Source: Scatosoma sp900555925 (lineage in GTDB: Bacteria; Bacillota; Clostridia; Christensenellales; Borkfalkiaceae). From it: a stretch of 64,000 nucleotides of DNA. A program made the translations under genes and the position numbers. The notes below the pieces were generated by a model. The model was not told the DNA's origin, ran no database searches, and saw only the letters and a program-made list of their open reading frames with translations. The stretch spans positions 400,700 to 464,699 of the forward strand of contig CAUGYD010000001.1 in assembly GCA_959603585.1 (NCBI GenBank). The letters are read 5' to 3'. This document shows positions 49,917-58,437 of the stretch, in pieces; position 1 is the stretch's first letter; the number at the start of each line of letters is the position of its first letter.

Positions 49917-50921
49917 TCAGCTCTCGCTCTCTATCCAGGTCAGACAGTTTTCGTCGTCCACCGCATAGCAATTCAGAAGCTCGTCGCCCGAATACATCGT
50001 TACCTGTACGGCGGATTCGCCCTTCGAGTAGCCCACGGGAACGTTGGAATACACTTTATCCCCGACGGTATAATATACGTAGTCCAATCCGCTGATGATT
50101 CCGTAAAAACTGTCCGTATGCGAAATTTTTACGTCGTAAGTCCCCGAAGCGTTCTTTGTCACCTCCGCGACTTTTCCGTCTACCGCGGGATAGACGCAGC
50201 ACTCGTCCGTGAAGGAGAGCACTCCCGCAGGAGAAACGGTAATTTCCGCGTCGGACAGCTCGCTGACGACGCTCGCCAGCGTAAAGTCGGAATAAATGCG
50301 GTTGTCGGCCTGTTCCTCTTCCGCGGGCATCAGACTGCGAAAAAACGTATTGATCGCGCTCGTGGGCATAAAGACGTTGGTGAGGAAAATCGTCCCGCAA
50401 AGCGCGCAGGCAAGCGCAAATTCCACCGTGAGGAAAATTCCCGAACGGCGTTCGGCTTTGGTCTTTATTACTCCCGTGCCGCCGTCGTCGTAGCCTCCCT
50501 CTTCCTCGTCCAAAGGCACGGACTCGTCTTTGCGGCCGAAGAAAAAACGGCCGCGACGCTTTTTCGCGGTTTTCCCCTCCTCGTCCGAAAGCAGGACGGT
50601 TTCCAACCGCTCGCCGCCGTCCGCGTAGGCATAGGCGTTGACCTCCGATTCGGGCGCGGGCGTGTTCTGCGCGGCGTCTTCGATCGCCGCGTTCTCCGCG
50701 GAAGCGTATATCGGATTCTGTTCCATCGCGGACGCGGGCGCGGAATAGGCTCCTTCTTCCGCATAGGAGTCATTCCCCACTCTGTCGTTCACGCGGGAAA
50801 TGAGGCGCTCTTTGAGATTCGGCTGATTTTTCCCGCGGACCCGACGGTTCTTTTTCTTGACCACATTGACCGTAGAAACGGGAATTTCCAGCATTTCGGC
50901 ATATTCGATTTCTTCGTTCAT
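49917..50921 (-). CDS. SpoIVFA-like protein with degenerate M23 domain
   Basis: 334 residues with AAAGGAG upstream. A long acidic, disordered cytosolic part (1-155) is followed by one membrane helix (about 160-185, SGIFLTVEFALACALCGTIFLTNV). The outer domain resembles LytM/M23 (CCVYPAVDGKVAEV, GTYDVKISHTDSFYGIISGLDYVYYTVGDKVY) but lacks the zinc ligands, as in SpoIVFA. It sits directly upstream of the M50 protease gene and probably anchors or restrains it. Confidence 0.65.
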   Translation of the reverse strand: MNEEIEYAEMLEIPVSTVNVVKKKNRRVRGKNQPNLKERLISRVNDRVGNDSYAEEGAYSAPASAMEQNPIYASAENAAIEDAAQNTPAPESEVNAYAYADGGERLETVLLSDEEGKTAKKRRGRFFFGRKDESVPLDEEEGGYDDGGTGVIKTKAERRSGIFLTVEFALACALCGTIFLTNVFMPTSAINTFFRSLMPAEEEQADNRIYSDFTLASVVSELSDAEITVSPAGVLSFTDECCVYPAVDGKVAEVTKNASGTYDVKISHTDSFYGIISGLDYVYYTVGDKVYSNVPVGYSKGESAVQVTMYSGDELLNCYAVDDENCLTWIESES

Positions 50922-51040
50922 AAAAAAATCTCCTTTTTCCTTTCGGTATCGTTCTGCTTTAATCTATGAAAGCCGAACGCGATTTATAACAAACAAAAAG
51001 GAAATTTTTCGGGGGACTTTTGTCGAAAACAAAAAAATCC

Positions 51041-51562
51041 TTACTTTTTTGACGAAAACATCGGCCTGCCCTGACGGTCATACGGAATTACTCCGTATTC
51101 GTTCAAAAGCTCTACCACAAAATCCTTTTCACAATGTAAAATTCCGACGATTTCCTCGGCATATTTTCCCGACTTAAACAAATAAAGAATCTTTTCCCGC
51201 AATTCTTTTTCCGAATATAACCGAATCCCGCATTTTTTCAATCGCCTTATAATGGGTTGAGGCGCACTGCATCTTACAATTTTCTGCATTTCCCCTATCG
51301 TTTTTCCTTGCATATAGAGAAGAATCAGCCATACGTCCATATCGCGGCTGAATAACTTCGGTTTCTGCGGCGGCAGCAAATGATTCCTTATCATACAATC
51401 GATAACGGATTTTTTATCCTTATAGGTGGTCTCTGAGAAAATTTCTTCGAGAGATTTATTTTTATGATATAAATCTATGACCACTTCTTCGTTTTCGTTA
51501 ATTTTCAATTTTTTATTCACATCATTATTTCCTTTTTCACTTATCACCGTCATCACCGCCAA
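51041..51562 (-). CDS. Hypothetical protein with three HTH-like repeats
   Basis: 173 residues if started at 51562. A GTG with AAAGGA in front, about 13 codons further in, is an alternative start. Three segments of about 45 residues each repeat a helix-turn-helix pattern: LYHKNKSLEEIFSE, LYMQGKTIGEMQKIV and LFKSGKYAEEIVGIL, each followed by a recognition-like helix. Probably DNA-binding. It is divergent from two XRE genes and shares their control region. Confidence 0.55.
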   Translation of the reverse strand: MAVMTVISEKGNNDVNKKLKINENEEVVIDLYHKNKSLEEIFSETTYKDKKSVIDCMIRNHLLPPQKPKLFSRDMDVWLILLYMQGKTIGEMQKIVRCSAPQPIIRRLKKCGIRLYSEKELREKILYLFKSGKYAEEIVGILHCEKDFVVELLNEYGVIPYDRQGRPMFSSKK

Positions 51563-51566
51563 ATAA

Positions 51567-51579
51567 AAGTAAAGTGTTA
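51567..51579. promoter_or_regulatory. Repeat upstream of XRE gene 1
   Basis: AAGTAAAGTGTTA, found again at 52034-52046 before XRE gene 2. Probably an operator for one of these regulators. Confidence 0.55.
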
Positions 51580-51657
51580 CATTTTAATAATCAATTATAC
51601 CAATATGAAAGTATAGTTGGAGTAAAATATAAGTATACTTTTATATTGAGGTATATT

Positions 51658-51975
51658 ATGAGTCACGATCCTCGTCAAAAAATAGACGCTTTACGAATCA
51701 AAAAAGGTTGGACGCGGGCAAAATTAGCTCACGAAATAGGTCTTTCCGTAACTTCTGTCTATAATTGGTATAACGAAAAAAACTCTATGCCCACAATTCC
51801 CGTTCTAGAATCGATTTGCTTGCTTTTCGAAATTTCTATGGCGGAACTTTTTACGGATATTGAATTTGATACGCTCACCCCCAAAGAAATAACACTGCTG
51901 GAATCCTTTCGCAAACTAAACGAAACACAACAAAATTGTATAGTAGAAATAACGAAAAACGCCGCTTCTCTATAA
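51658..51975 (+). CDS. XRE family regulator, copy 1
   Basis: 105 residues from the ATG at 51658 with TTGAGG upstream; the frame to 51574 has no ribosome site. HTH_3: KIDALRIKKGWTRAKLAHEIGLSVTSVYNWYNEKNSMPTIPVLESICLLFEIS. The C-terminal part (LTPKEITLLESFRKLNETQQNCIVEI) is a helical dimerisation segment. It is a paralogue of the next gene. Confidence 0.8.
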   Translation: MSHDPRQKIDALRIKKGWTRAKLAHEIGLSVTSVYNWYNEKNSMPTIPVLESICLLFEISMAELFTDIEFDTLTPKEITLLESFRKLNETQQNCIVEITKNAASL

Positions 51976-52001
51976 CCGTCTTTTGACGGTTATATTTTTT
52001 T
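51971..52001 (+). terminator. Terminator after XRE gene 1
   Basis: TATAACCGTC/GACGGTTATA with a TTTT loop, followed by TTTTTT. Confidence 0.7.
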
Positions 52002-52033
52002 ACCCATTATTATATCTTAATTTTCTAAAAAGC

Positions 52034-52046
52034 AAGTAAAGTGTTA
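52034..52046. promoter_or_regulatory. Repeat upstream of XRE gene 2
   Basis: A second exact copy of AAGTAAAGTGTTA, 74 bp before the start of XRE gene 2, mirroring the one 79 bp before copy 1. Confidence 0.55.
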
Positions 52047-52119
52047 TTATTTCAAAGTCAAAAAATACCAGTTTAATTTATGTAGAGTATAAATATAGTT
52101 ATATTTAACGGTTACTTTT

Positions 52120-52452
52120 ATGATTTACGATCCTCGCCCGAAAATAGATAAAATTATAAAAGAACGGGGAATAACATGTTCGGAACTAGCGCACAGATTG
52201 GGAATATCGTCCACTTCTGTGCAAAATTGGTATAATGAAAAAGACTCGATTCCTGCGCTTTCCACATTGGAACAGCTTTGTCTGGAACTGAATATTTCCC
52301 CGATTGAACTTTTTCTCGACGGAAAATTCAACGATTTGACATCCGACCAGCTCGATTTATTACAGTCTTATGGCAGATTGCCCGCGGAACAACAAAAAAA
52401 TATTTTGAGTATCGTAAAAAATTTAGCGGCTTGTTACACGAAAAAAAGTTGA
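52120..52452 (+). CDS. XRE family regulator, copy 2
   Basis: 110 residues. HTH_3: KIDKIIKERGITCSELAHRLGISSTSVQNWYNEKDSIPALSTLEQLCLELNIS, then LTSDQLDLLQSYGRLPAEQQKNIL. About half of the positions match copy 1, including SVYNWYNEK/SVQNWYNEK, so the two arose by duplication. Confidence 0.8.
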   Translation: MIYDPRPKIDKIIKERGITCSELAHRLGISSTSVQNWYNEKDSIPALSTLEQLCLELNISPIELFLDGKFNDLTSDQLDLLQSYGRLPAEQQKNILSIVKNLAACYTKKS

Positions 52453-52510
52453 CGTGAGACACCTTTGAAATCTTATGACGATATAAAAAGATTTGCCGAT
52501 TTTAAAATAA

Positions 52511-52542
52511 AAAATCCGCGCTTTCAAAGCGCGGATTTTTCA
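52511..52542. terminator. Terminator between XRE gene 2 and MBL gene
   Basis: AAATCCGCGCTTTC / AAAGCGCGGATTT with T's on both strands; serves both convergent genes. Confidence 0.7.
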
Positions 52543-52559
52543 TTTCCCCGTCAATTCTT

Positions 52560-53378
52560 TTATATCCGCCGCGTCTCCCCGACGTGCAGACGGCGAATCC
52601 GTTCCCCCAGTTCCTCCTGTAATACGCCGAAAACCGAATCTCCGATGCCGCTCGCGAAATAGAATTCCGCACGCGTGAATTTTTCCAGCTCGAAGGCGAA
52701 ATTCCGCGTGCGTTCTTCCGAGTACAGCGGCTTTCCCTTCTTGTCCGTAAGTTCCAGCGCCCCTACGACTTTTCCGACTTGCTTTGAGAACGTCTTTTCC
52801 GCGCGTTCGATGATCTGCATCAATCCCGCATGCGCCCCGCCGACAAACAGTGTCAGCGAATCTTCGTCCGACACGATCAGCACAAGTTCATGGGAAAAGG
52901 TATCCGGCTCGAAAAAGCGATCGCCGTCCACGAAATAGCGCGGTTCCGCCAAAACCTGCTTCGTCGGTTTGAAATTGGAAATAATCGAAAGCTCGTTATC
53001 GATTTTGAGAAAACTTTTTACGAACGAAAAGCCCTCTCTCGGCAATTTCTTCGGCAGAGAAACGGTCTTGTAGCTCAAACGGGATTTTTTGAAATAGTGC
53101 GCGTCGAACGCCGACTCGCGGGCGTAAATCCTGATGCCGCGAAGCGCGGGCGCAAGCTCTTTCAGTCCCCCGCCCGCGCCCGAATGGCCGTGCGAAAGCA
53201 CCGCCAGATCCGCTTCCGCCTCCGACAGATCGAGCGCCCGAAGGTTTTTAAGCGCCGTTTTGTTTCCGAAATCGAACAAAATCCGATGTTCTCCCGTCGA
53301 GACAAAAAGCCCCAGCGCGTGTTCCTTTTTCAGCGCGTCCGAATCTCCGTACTCGCCCGAAAATACCGTTACTTCCAT
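52560..53378 (-). CDS. MBL-fold protein with degenerate metal site
   Basis: 272 residues with a GAGGAC site. The fold is of the type related to the methanopterin-type phosphate synthases (GLFVSTGEHRILFDFGN, ADLAVLSHGHSGAGGG, SHELVLIVSDEDSLTLFVGGAHAG). The metal motif should read SHGHxDHxGG but here reads SHGHSGAGGG, losing the Asp and the third His. The later Cys-Ser-His is GGAHAG, keeping a His. Catalysis by the usual two-metal mechanism seems unlikely. It lies 11 nt downstream of niaR and is probably co-transcribed with the NAD genes. Confidence 0.7.
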   Translation of the reverse strand: MEVTVFSGEYGDSDALKKEHALGLFVSTGEHRILFDFGNKTALKNLRALDLSEAEADLAVLSHGHSGAGGGLKELAPALRGIRIYARESAFDAHYFKKSRLSYKTVSLPKKLPREGFSFVKSFLKIDNELSIISNFKPTKQVLAEPRYFVDGDRFFEPDTFSHELVLIVSDEDSLTLFVGGAHAGLMQIIERAEKTFSKQVGKVVGALELTDKKGKPLYSEERTRNFAFELEKFTRAEFYFASGIGDSVFGVLQEELGERIRRLHVGETRRI

Positions 53379-53389
53379 ACCTGTCCTCT

Positions 53390-53923
53390 TTATTTATCCA
53401 CCAAAAAGCCGCCCTTTTTCAGCGCGGTTTCTATTTCGTCCAAATCGCTCTCGCTCGCCGCCGTCACGGTATGATAGTGATACCCGCCCGTCACCACCAT
53501 TAAGGGGCGGCTCGTCCCGCCCTGAATACTCCGAAGAAACTCGGAGACTTCCACGCGGTTGGAAATATTCAATTCCGCTTCTATGCGTCCGTAAATCCGA
53601 TGGCTGACGATGACGTTTTTCACCGTCCCGCCCCTGTCCACGACGAGTTCCAGCTCCTCTTGGAGTCTGTCCTCTCCGTGAAAGACCTTAAAGACGCGCG
53701 CCGCCTGTCTGCCCGAAGCCAAAATATAGCCTCGGTTTGTGGAGACGATGGGCGAGCCCTCTGCCCTGAGCACCGCGATATCCTGCACGATGACCTGTCT
53801 CGAAACGCCGAAGCGGTCTCCGAGCGCGCCCGCGCTCTGCGGTTCGGCCGTCGCGCCCAGCGCGGCGAGTATGCGTTCCCGACGCTTTTCCCGCGCCATG
53901 ATGCCGATATTGTCCGTCGTCAT
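53390..53923 (-). CDS. niaR: NiaR, niacin-responsive repressor
   Basis: 177 residues with GGAGG upstream. An N-terminal HTH_11 (REKRRERILAALGATAEPQSAGALGDRFGVSRQVIVQDIAVLRAEGSPI) is followed by the 3H domain with the histidines in VSHRIYG and TGGYHYHTV. NiaR binds nicotinic acid and metal and represses NAD synthesis or niacin uptake genes in Bacillota. It is the third gene of nadB-nadC-niaR, and a palindrome overlaps the operon promoter, so autoregulation is likely. Confidence 0.9.
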   Translation of the reverse strand: MTTDNIGIMAREKRRERILAALGATAEPQSAGALGDRFGVSRQVIVQDIAVLRAEGSPIVSTNRGYILASGRQAARVFKVFHGEDRLQEELELVVDRGGTVKNVIVSHRIYGRIEAELNISNRVEVSEFLRSIQGGTSRPLMVVTGGYHYHTVTAASESDLDEIETALKKGGFLVDK

Positions 53924-53945
53924 TTTCCTTTCCTCCCTTTTTTGT

Positions 53946-54800
53946 TCAATCCACGGGGTGCAGATTTTTCAAAGACACGTCGAGAATGGGCGCCGAATGG
54001 GTGAGCGCGCCGCTGGAAATATAATCCACGCCCAGATTGACGAGCCGAGAAATATTCCCCTTCGTGACGTTGCCCGAACATTCCGTTTCCGCGCGGCCCT
54101 TCGCCATTTTCACGGCTTCGGCCATGTTTTCGGGGGACATGTTGTCCAGCATGATGATTTCCGCGCCCGCATCCAACGCTTCTTTCATCTGTTCCAGCGT
54201 CTCGACCTCGATTTCGATTTTGCGGACGAACGGCGCGTATTCCTTCGCCGCTCTGACGGCCGCCGCGACGCCGCCCGCCGCGCCGATATGGTTGTCTTTG
54301 AGTAAAACGCCGTCCGAAAGGTTATAGCGGTGATTGTTTCCGCCGCCCACGCGCACGGCGTACTTTTCAAAAATGCGCATGTTGGGAGTCGTCTTACGGG
54401 TATCCAGCAATTTGGTCTTGCTTCCTTCCAAAAGTTTTGCGACCGAACGGGTATAGGTCGCTATACCGCTCATGCGCTGCAAATAATTGAGCGCCACCCG
54501 TTCGCCCGAAAGCAGAACGCGGATATCGCCCGTCAGCTCCGCGAGGAGCTGTCCCTTTTTCACCTCGTCGCCGTCGGAGACGAAAAATTCCGCCTCCGTC
54601 GCTTCGTCGAGCAGACGGAAGGTGCGCAGAAACACGCTCAGGCCGCAGATTACGCCGTCCTGTTTGCAGAGAAGCTGTACCTTGCCCTTTCTGTATTCGG
54701 GCATAACCGCATTGGTGGAAACGTCCTCGCTGGTGATGTCCTCTTCCAGCGCCATTTTAATGAGTTTATCCGCCTGTAACGTCTGTGTGATGGGATTCAT
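53946..54800 (-). CDS. nadC: Quinolinate phosphoribosyltransferase
   Basis: 284 residues. Diagnostic segments: ALNYLQRMSGIATYT, LDTRKTTPNMRIFEKYAVRVGGGNNHRYNLSDGVLLKDNHI (the Arg, Lys and His residues that bind quinolinate and PRPP) and the late ISSGALTHSAPILDVSLK. It makes nicotinate mononucleotide from quinolinate and PRPP. Overlaps nadB by 4 nt. Confidence 0.95.
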   Translation of the reverse strand: MNPITQTLQADKLIKMALEEDITSEDVSTNAVMPEYRKGKVQLLCKQDGVICGLSVFLRTFRLLDEATEAEFFVSDGDEVKKGQLLAELTGDIRVLLSGERVALNYLQRMSGIATYTRSVAKLLEGSKTKLLDTRKTTPNMRIFEKYAVRVGGGNNHRYNLSDGVLLKDNHIGAAGGVAAAVRAAKEYAPFVRKIEIEVETLEQMKEALDAGAEIIMLDNMSPENMAEAVKMAKGRAETECSGNVTKGNISRLVNLGVDYISSGALTHSAPILDVSLKNLHPVD

Positions 54801-56188
54801 GATTTTTTTGCCTCCGTTTCTTTCTTTTGTCTTTGGATTTCTCCAAGAACAGATTTTTTATATTCCGCGGCGAGCCTTCGCTCGTCCTTATAATTGCTTT
54901 CGTCAAAGCCCTGCATGCCTTCCTTTTCTTCTTCCGCCGACAGGGGAAAATAGGTGTTGGAGATCGCCAGCGCGGCGCGCTTTGCGAACACGAGGCTTTC
55001 GAGGAGCGAATTGGATGCGAGCCGATTTTTTCCGTGCACTCCGTTGCAGCAGGTCTCGCCCACGGCGAACAACCGCCGCATGCTCGTTTTGCCTTCGAGG
55101 TCACTGGCGATTCCGCCCATAAAATAGTGCTGACCGGGCACGACGGGAATGGGCGCCTTAAAGACGTCGTACCCCTCCGCGGCGCACCTTCTGACGATGG
55201 CGGGAAAGTGCTCCCGCACCGTCTTTTCGGGAATGGTGCGGAGATCGAGACGCACAAACTCGCTTCCCTCTTTCTCCATTTGCTTATAGATGGCCGCCGT
55301 GACCACGTCGCGGGGTTGAAGCTCGTCGGTAAACCGATTCCCGTCCCTGTCCAAAAGGACGGCGCCTTCGCCGCGCACCGATTCGGAAATGAGGAATCTC
55401 CTGCCCCGCTTTTTCGTATACAGGGTGGTGGGGTGAATCTGGATATAATCGACGTGCTCCGTCTTTACGCCGTGCCTTAAACAAATCGCCACGCCGTCGC
55501 CCGTAAGGTTGCGGTAATTGGTGGAAAAGCGGAACAATCCCCCGATTCCGCCCGTGGCGAGAACGACGTAATCCGCGGATACGGGAAAAATCTTCCCCGT
55601 CGCGCGGTCTTTCAGTACGGCGCCCGTGCAGACGTCGTTCTTTTCGTCCGCGAGAATGTCCAGCAACACGGTATAGGGGCGGATATGTACGTTTTTCAAC
55701 CGCTTCACCCGCCTGAACAGAGCGGAAGTGATTTCCTTGCCCGTACAGTCCTCGTGATACATGATGCGGTTTTTACTGTGTCCGCCCTCTCGGGTATAGA
55801 GGAAATTCCCCTTCTCGTCCCGCGAAAACCGCACGCCCGCACAGAGCAGATCGGCGATCGTCTCCCGCGAGGAACGAAGCATGCAGTCCACCGTATTTGG
55901 ATTGTTTTCAAAGTGCCCCGCGCGCATCGTGTCCCGAAAATAAGCGTCGTAATCCCCGTCCCATTTCAGAACGCATATTCCGCCCTGCGCGAGATAGGAA
56001 TCGCTGTGGCGGGGGCTCTCTTTGGAAATCAACAGAATTTCTTTGTCCCGCGGCAGAAACAACGCCGCATTCAAGCCCGCAACGCCCGCGCCCACGACGA
56101 TGACGTCGTACTTTCTTTTCAGCTCAGCGCACGTTTCGTTGTCTTTCCCGTACGGTATTTCGTTTTCTTCGCTCTTCACGTCCGGCAT
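54797..56188 (-). CDS. nadB: L-aspartate oxidase
   Basis: 463 residues, slightly shorter than the E. coli enzyme. FAD motif VIVVGAGVAGLNAALFL, then SYLAQGGIC, the active-site segment DYIQIHPTTLY, then GQHYFMGGIASDLEGKTSM and GVHGKNRLASNSLLESLVFAKRAA. It oxidises aspartate to iminoaspartate for NAD synthesis. The partner nadA is not in this window. The C-terminal extension is short and helical. Confidence 0.95.
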   Translation of the reverse strand: MPDVKSEENEIPYGKDNETCAELKRKYDVIVVGAGVAGLNAALFLPRDKEILLISKESPRHSDSYLAQGGICVLKWDGDYDAYFRDTMRAGHFENNPNTVDCMLRSSRETIADLLCAGVRFSRDEKGNFLYTREGGHSKNRIMYHEDCTGKEITSALFRRVKRLKNVHIRPYTVLLDILADEKNDVCTGAVLKDRATGKIFPVSADYVVLATGGIGGLFRFSTNYRNLTGDGVAICLRHGVKTEHVDYIQIHPTTLYTKKRGRRFLISESVRGEGAVLLDRDGNRFTDELQPRDVVTAAIYKQMEKEGSEFVRLDLRTIPEKTVREHFPAIVRRCAAEGYDVFKAPIPVVPGQHYFMGGIASDLEGKTSMRRLFAVGETCCNGVHGKNRLASNSLLESLVFAKRAALAISNTYFPLSAEEEKEGMQGFDESNYKDERRLAAEYKKSVLGEIQRQKKETEAKKS

Positions 56189-56323
56189 ATTTCTTTCGTC
56201 CTCTTTTTTCGGCTTTTACCCAAGCGCTTTTTTCAGTTTTTGTCTTGAAATTTCCGATTTTTCGGCTTCTGCCTTGAGCCTTCCGACCTCCCGATGACAG
56301 TCAACCGTTTCCGAGACATTAAC

Positions 56324-56364
56324 ACTATACGCCTTTTCTTTACATCTGTCAAGACATTTGTAAA
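56324..56364 (-). promoter_or_regulatory. nadB promoter with overlapping NiaR-type operator
   Basis: On the minus strand TTGACA (56347-56352) and TATAGT (56324-56329) are 17 bp apart. The -35 box sits inside a 26-bp near-palindrome (56339-56364): TTTACAAATGTC joined by TT to GACAGATGTAAA, 10 of 12 positions matching. Position and shape fit a NiaR operator. Confidence 0.7.
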
Positions 56365-56501
56365 CCTTTTTTGTTTTTTTACCGAATTTACCGATTGTGC
56401 GCCCGAAATGTTTGAACTTTCCCCGCCCGTATGCTATAATATTTCCGTCAAATTCGGAACGTTGTTCGACGGCGGCTCGGCCGCCGCAAAAGGAGTAAAT
56501 T

Positions 56502-57455
56502 ATGGTCATTTGTCTCATCGGCACCGACACGGTATCCTTTGCGGGAGACGTGGATTTTTCCTCCCTGAAAGCCTTCGGGGAATTGCGGCTGTATCCCTGC
56601 CTCACGGCGGAACAGGTCATCGAAAACTGCAAGGACGCGGACGTGCTGCTCGCGAATAAGACCGACCTCAACGCGGAAGTCATCGCTGCCCTGCCCCGTC
56701 TCAAATATATAGGATTATATTCCACGGGCTTCAATAACGTCGATCTGGACGCTGCGAAAGCGCGCGGAATCGTAGTTTCCAACACGCCCGACTATTCCAC
56801 CGACGCGGTCGCTCAGCATACGATTTCCCTGCTTTTGGCGGGCGCGGGAAGCCTTATCGATTATACGGCTTCCGTCGCGCGCGGGGATTGGGAAAAATGT
56901 TCCGCGTTTTCCTATTACGACTATCCCATGCTCGAAGTGAGCGGAAAAACGCTCGGAATCTTCGGGCTCGGCCACATCGGCGCCAAAGTGGCGGGCGTCG
57001 CTTCGGCGTTGGGCATGCGCGTCATCGTACATACCCGCACGCGGCGTCCGAACTGCCCTTACGAATACGTGACCAAAGACGAATTGTTCGGGCGTTCGGA
57101 CTTTCTTTCCCTGCACTGTCCGCAGAGCGCGGAGACGCTGCACATCGTGGACGAACGCGCCCTGTCCTTATGCAAGCCGACCGCAATCCTCATCAATACC
57201 GCGCGCGGCGGACTGATCGACGAGGCCGCGCTCGCGAGGGCGTTGAACGAAGGCCGAATCGCGGGCGCGTATCTCGACGTGCTCTCCTCCGAGCCGCCGC
57301 GCGGCGAAAATCCTCTTCTGCACGCCCAAAATTGCCATATCACGCCGCACGTGGCATGGCAGCCGAGAGAGACGCGGCTCCGCCTGCACCGCCGCGTAGA
57401 AGAGCATCTCGCCGCGTTTTTGAGGGGCGAAGCCTATGACGTCGTAAACGGGTAA
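56502..57455 (+). CDS. D-2-hydroxyacid dehydrogenase
   Basis: 317 residues with AAAGGAG. NAD motif GIFGLGHIGAKVA. The catalytic Arg lies in INTARGGLIDEAAL, the Glu in LDVLSSEPP and the His in ITPHVAW. It is closest in pattern to glycerate/hydroxypyruvate reductases, but related lactate or phosphoglycerate enzymes cannot be excluded. Divergent from nadB, with 313 bp between the starts. Confidence 0.88.
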   Translation: MVICLIGTDTVSFAGDVDFSSLKAFGELRLYPCLTAEQVIENCKDADVLLANKTDLNAEVIAALPRLKYIGLYSTGFNNVDLDAAKARGIVVSNTPDYSTDAVAQHTISLLLAGAGSLIDYTASVARGDWEKCSAFSYYDYPMLEVSGKTLGIFGLGHIGAKVAGVASALGMRVIVHTRTRRPNCPYEYVTKDELFGRSDFLSLHCPQSAETLHIVDERALSLCKPTAILINTARGGLIDEAALARALNEGRIAGAYLDVLSSEPPRGENPLLHAQNCHITPHVAWQPRETRLRLHRRVEEHLAAFLRGEAYDVVNG

Positions 57456-57485
57456 AAGTGTTCCGATTTATTGAAGAAAATCCCT

Positions 57486-57518
57486 GCCGCTAAATCATGC
57501 GGCAGGGATTTTTCATTT
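57486..57518. terminator. Terminator of hydroxyacid dehydrogenase gene
   Basis: TCCCTGCCGC/GCGGCAGGGA with loop TAAATCAT and TTTTT after it; convergent with the SHOCT gene. Confidence 0.75.
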
Positions 57519-57532
57519 CATTGATTTTTCCG

Positions 57533-58348
57533 TCAAATTTCTTTCAGAATTTCTTCCCGTCTCGCGGAATACTCCTCCTCCGTAATGAGATCTTCCTCCC
57601 TCAGTTTTTTCAGTTTCCGCAGCCGCGTTTCGATGTCTTCCTTCACGGGTTCGGAAACGGGCGCGGAGGGATTCCTTCGGGAATAAGGATTATATTTTTG
57701 CGCCGAGACGTAAGGAGCGTACTCCGTCCCGCCCGCTTTCTCTTCGGCTTTTTTCGGAACGGCGGAAAGAAACACAAACAACTCCGCGCTGCCCAGAATA
57801 AATCCGAGCAGGCCCGATAAATCGACGGTTCTGTCGATGATATAGGGTCCCATTCTGAAAATACTGAAAATAAAAAGCAATCCGACGGCAGCCGCCGCGC
57901 AAGCGATCGCGACGGTTTTGTCCCTTATGGCACCCAGACTAAAAAGCAGCAGGGGAATCCCGGCGATCAGCAGGAGAATTATGATTTCCGCTCTCGTCGC
58001 AATATATTCCGACGAGCGGAGTTCTTCCAACATCGAAAATAACGCCGATGCAATCCGCAGTCCGAAGGGAATCGTACACGCCCAAAAATATTTTCTTGTC
58101 AAAAGAGGCGCGGCGACGAGCGACGCGAGAAACAGAAAATATAAAATCTCGGAAATAAGGGCAAAAAAGGCGTTAATATAAAATCCCATTTTCCAGAGCC
58201 GTACGAAATTGAACAGCATTTCTATATTCCACTCGTAATCCCCGTCATAAATGACGATGCTCGACAAAAGGACCACGATTGCGATCGCTCCGAGCACGAC
58301 GGCCGCAACGGGTGCTTTTACGCCCTTTTGCATTTCTTTTCCGCTCAT
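57533..58348 (-). CDS. Multi-pass membrane protein with SHOCT domain
   Basis: 271 residues with a GAGGTG site. About six membrane segments between 13 and 220 are followed by a charged linker and a C-terminal SHOCT motif (LRKLKKLREEDLITEEEYSARREEILKEI). SHOCT domains mediate oligomerisation in many membrane proteins of unknown role. Another protein of this type is at 62927. Confidence 0.75.
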   Translation of the reverse strand: MSGKEMQKGVKAPVAAVVLGAIAIVVLLSSIVIYDGDYEWNIEMLFNFVRLWKMGFYINAFFALISEILYFLFLASLVAAPLLTRKYFWACTIPFGLRIASALFSMLEELRSSEYIATRAEIIILLLIAGIPLLLFSLGAIRDKTVAIACAAAAVGLLFIFSIFRMGPYIIDRTVDLSGLLGFILGSAELFVFLSAVPKKAEEKAGGTEYAPYVSAQKYNPYSRRNPSAPVSEPVKEDIETRLRKLKKLREEDLITEEEYSARREEILKEI

Positions 58349-58437
58349 ATCCTTTCACCTCTTTTTCATACCCTGTCGATAGTATAGCACAAAAAGGGAT
58401 AAAAGTCAATAGAAAAACAAAAATTCCCCGACGAGTC

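Noticed and set aside
54827..55480. A 217-residue plus-strand protein
   Set aside because: Antisense to nadB with no ribosome site.
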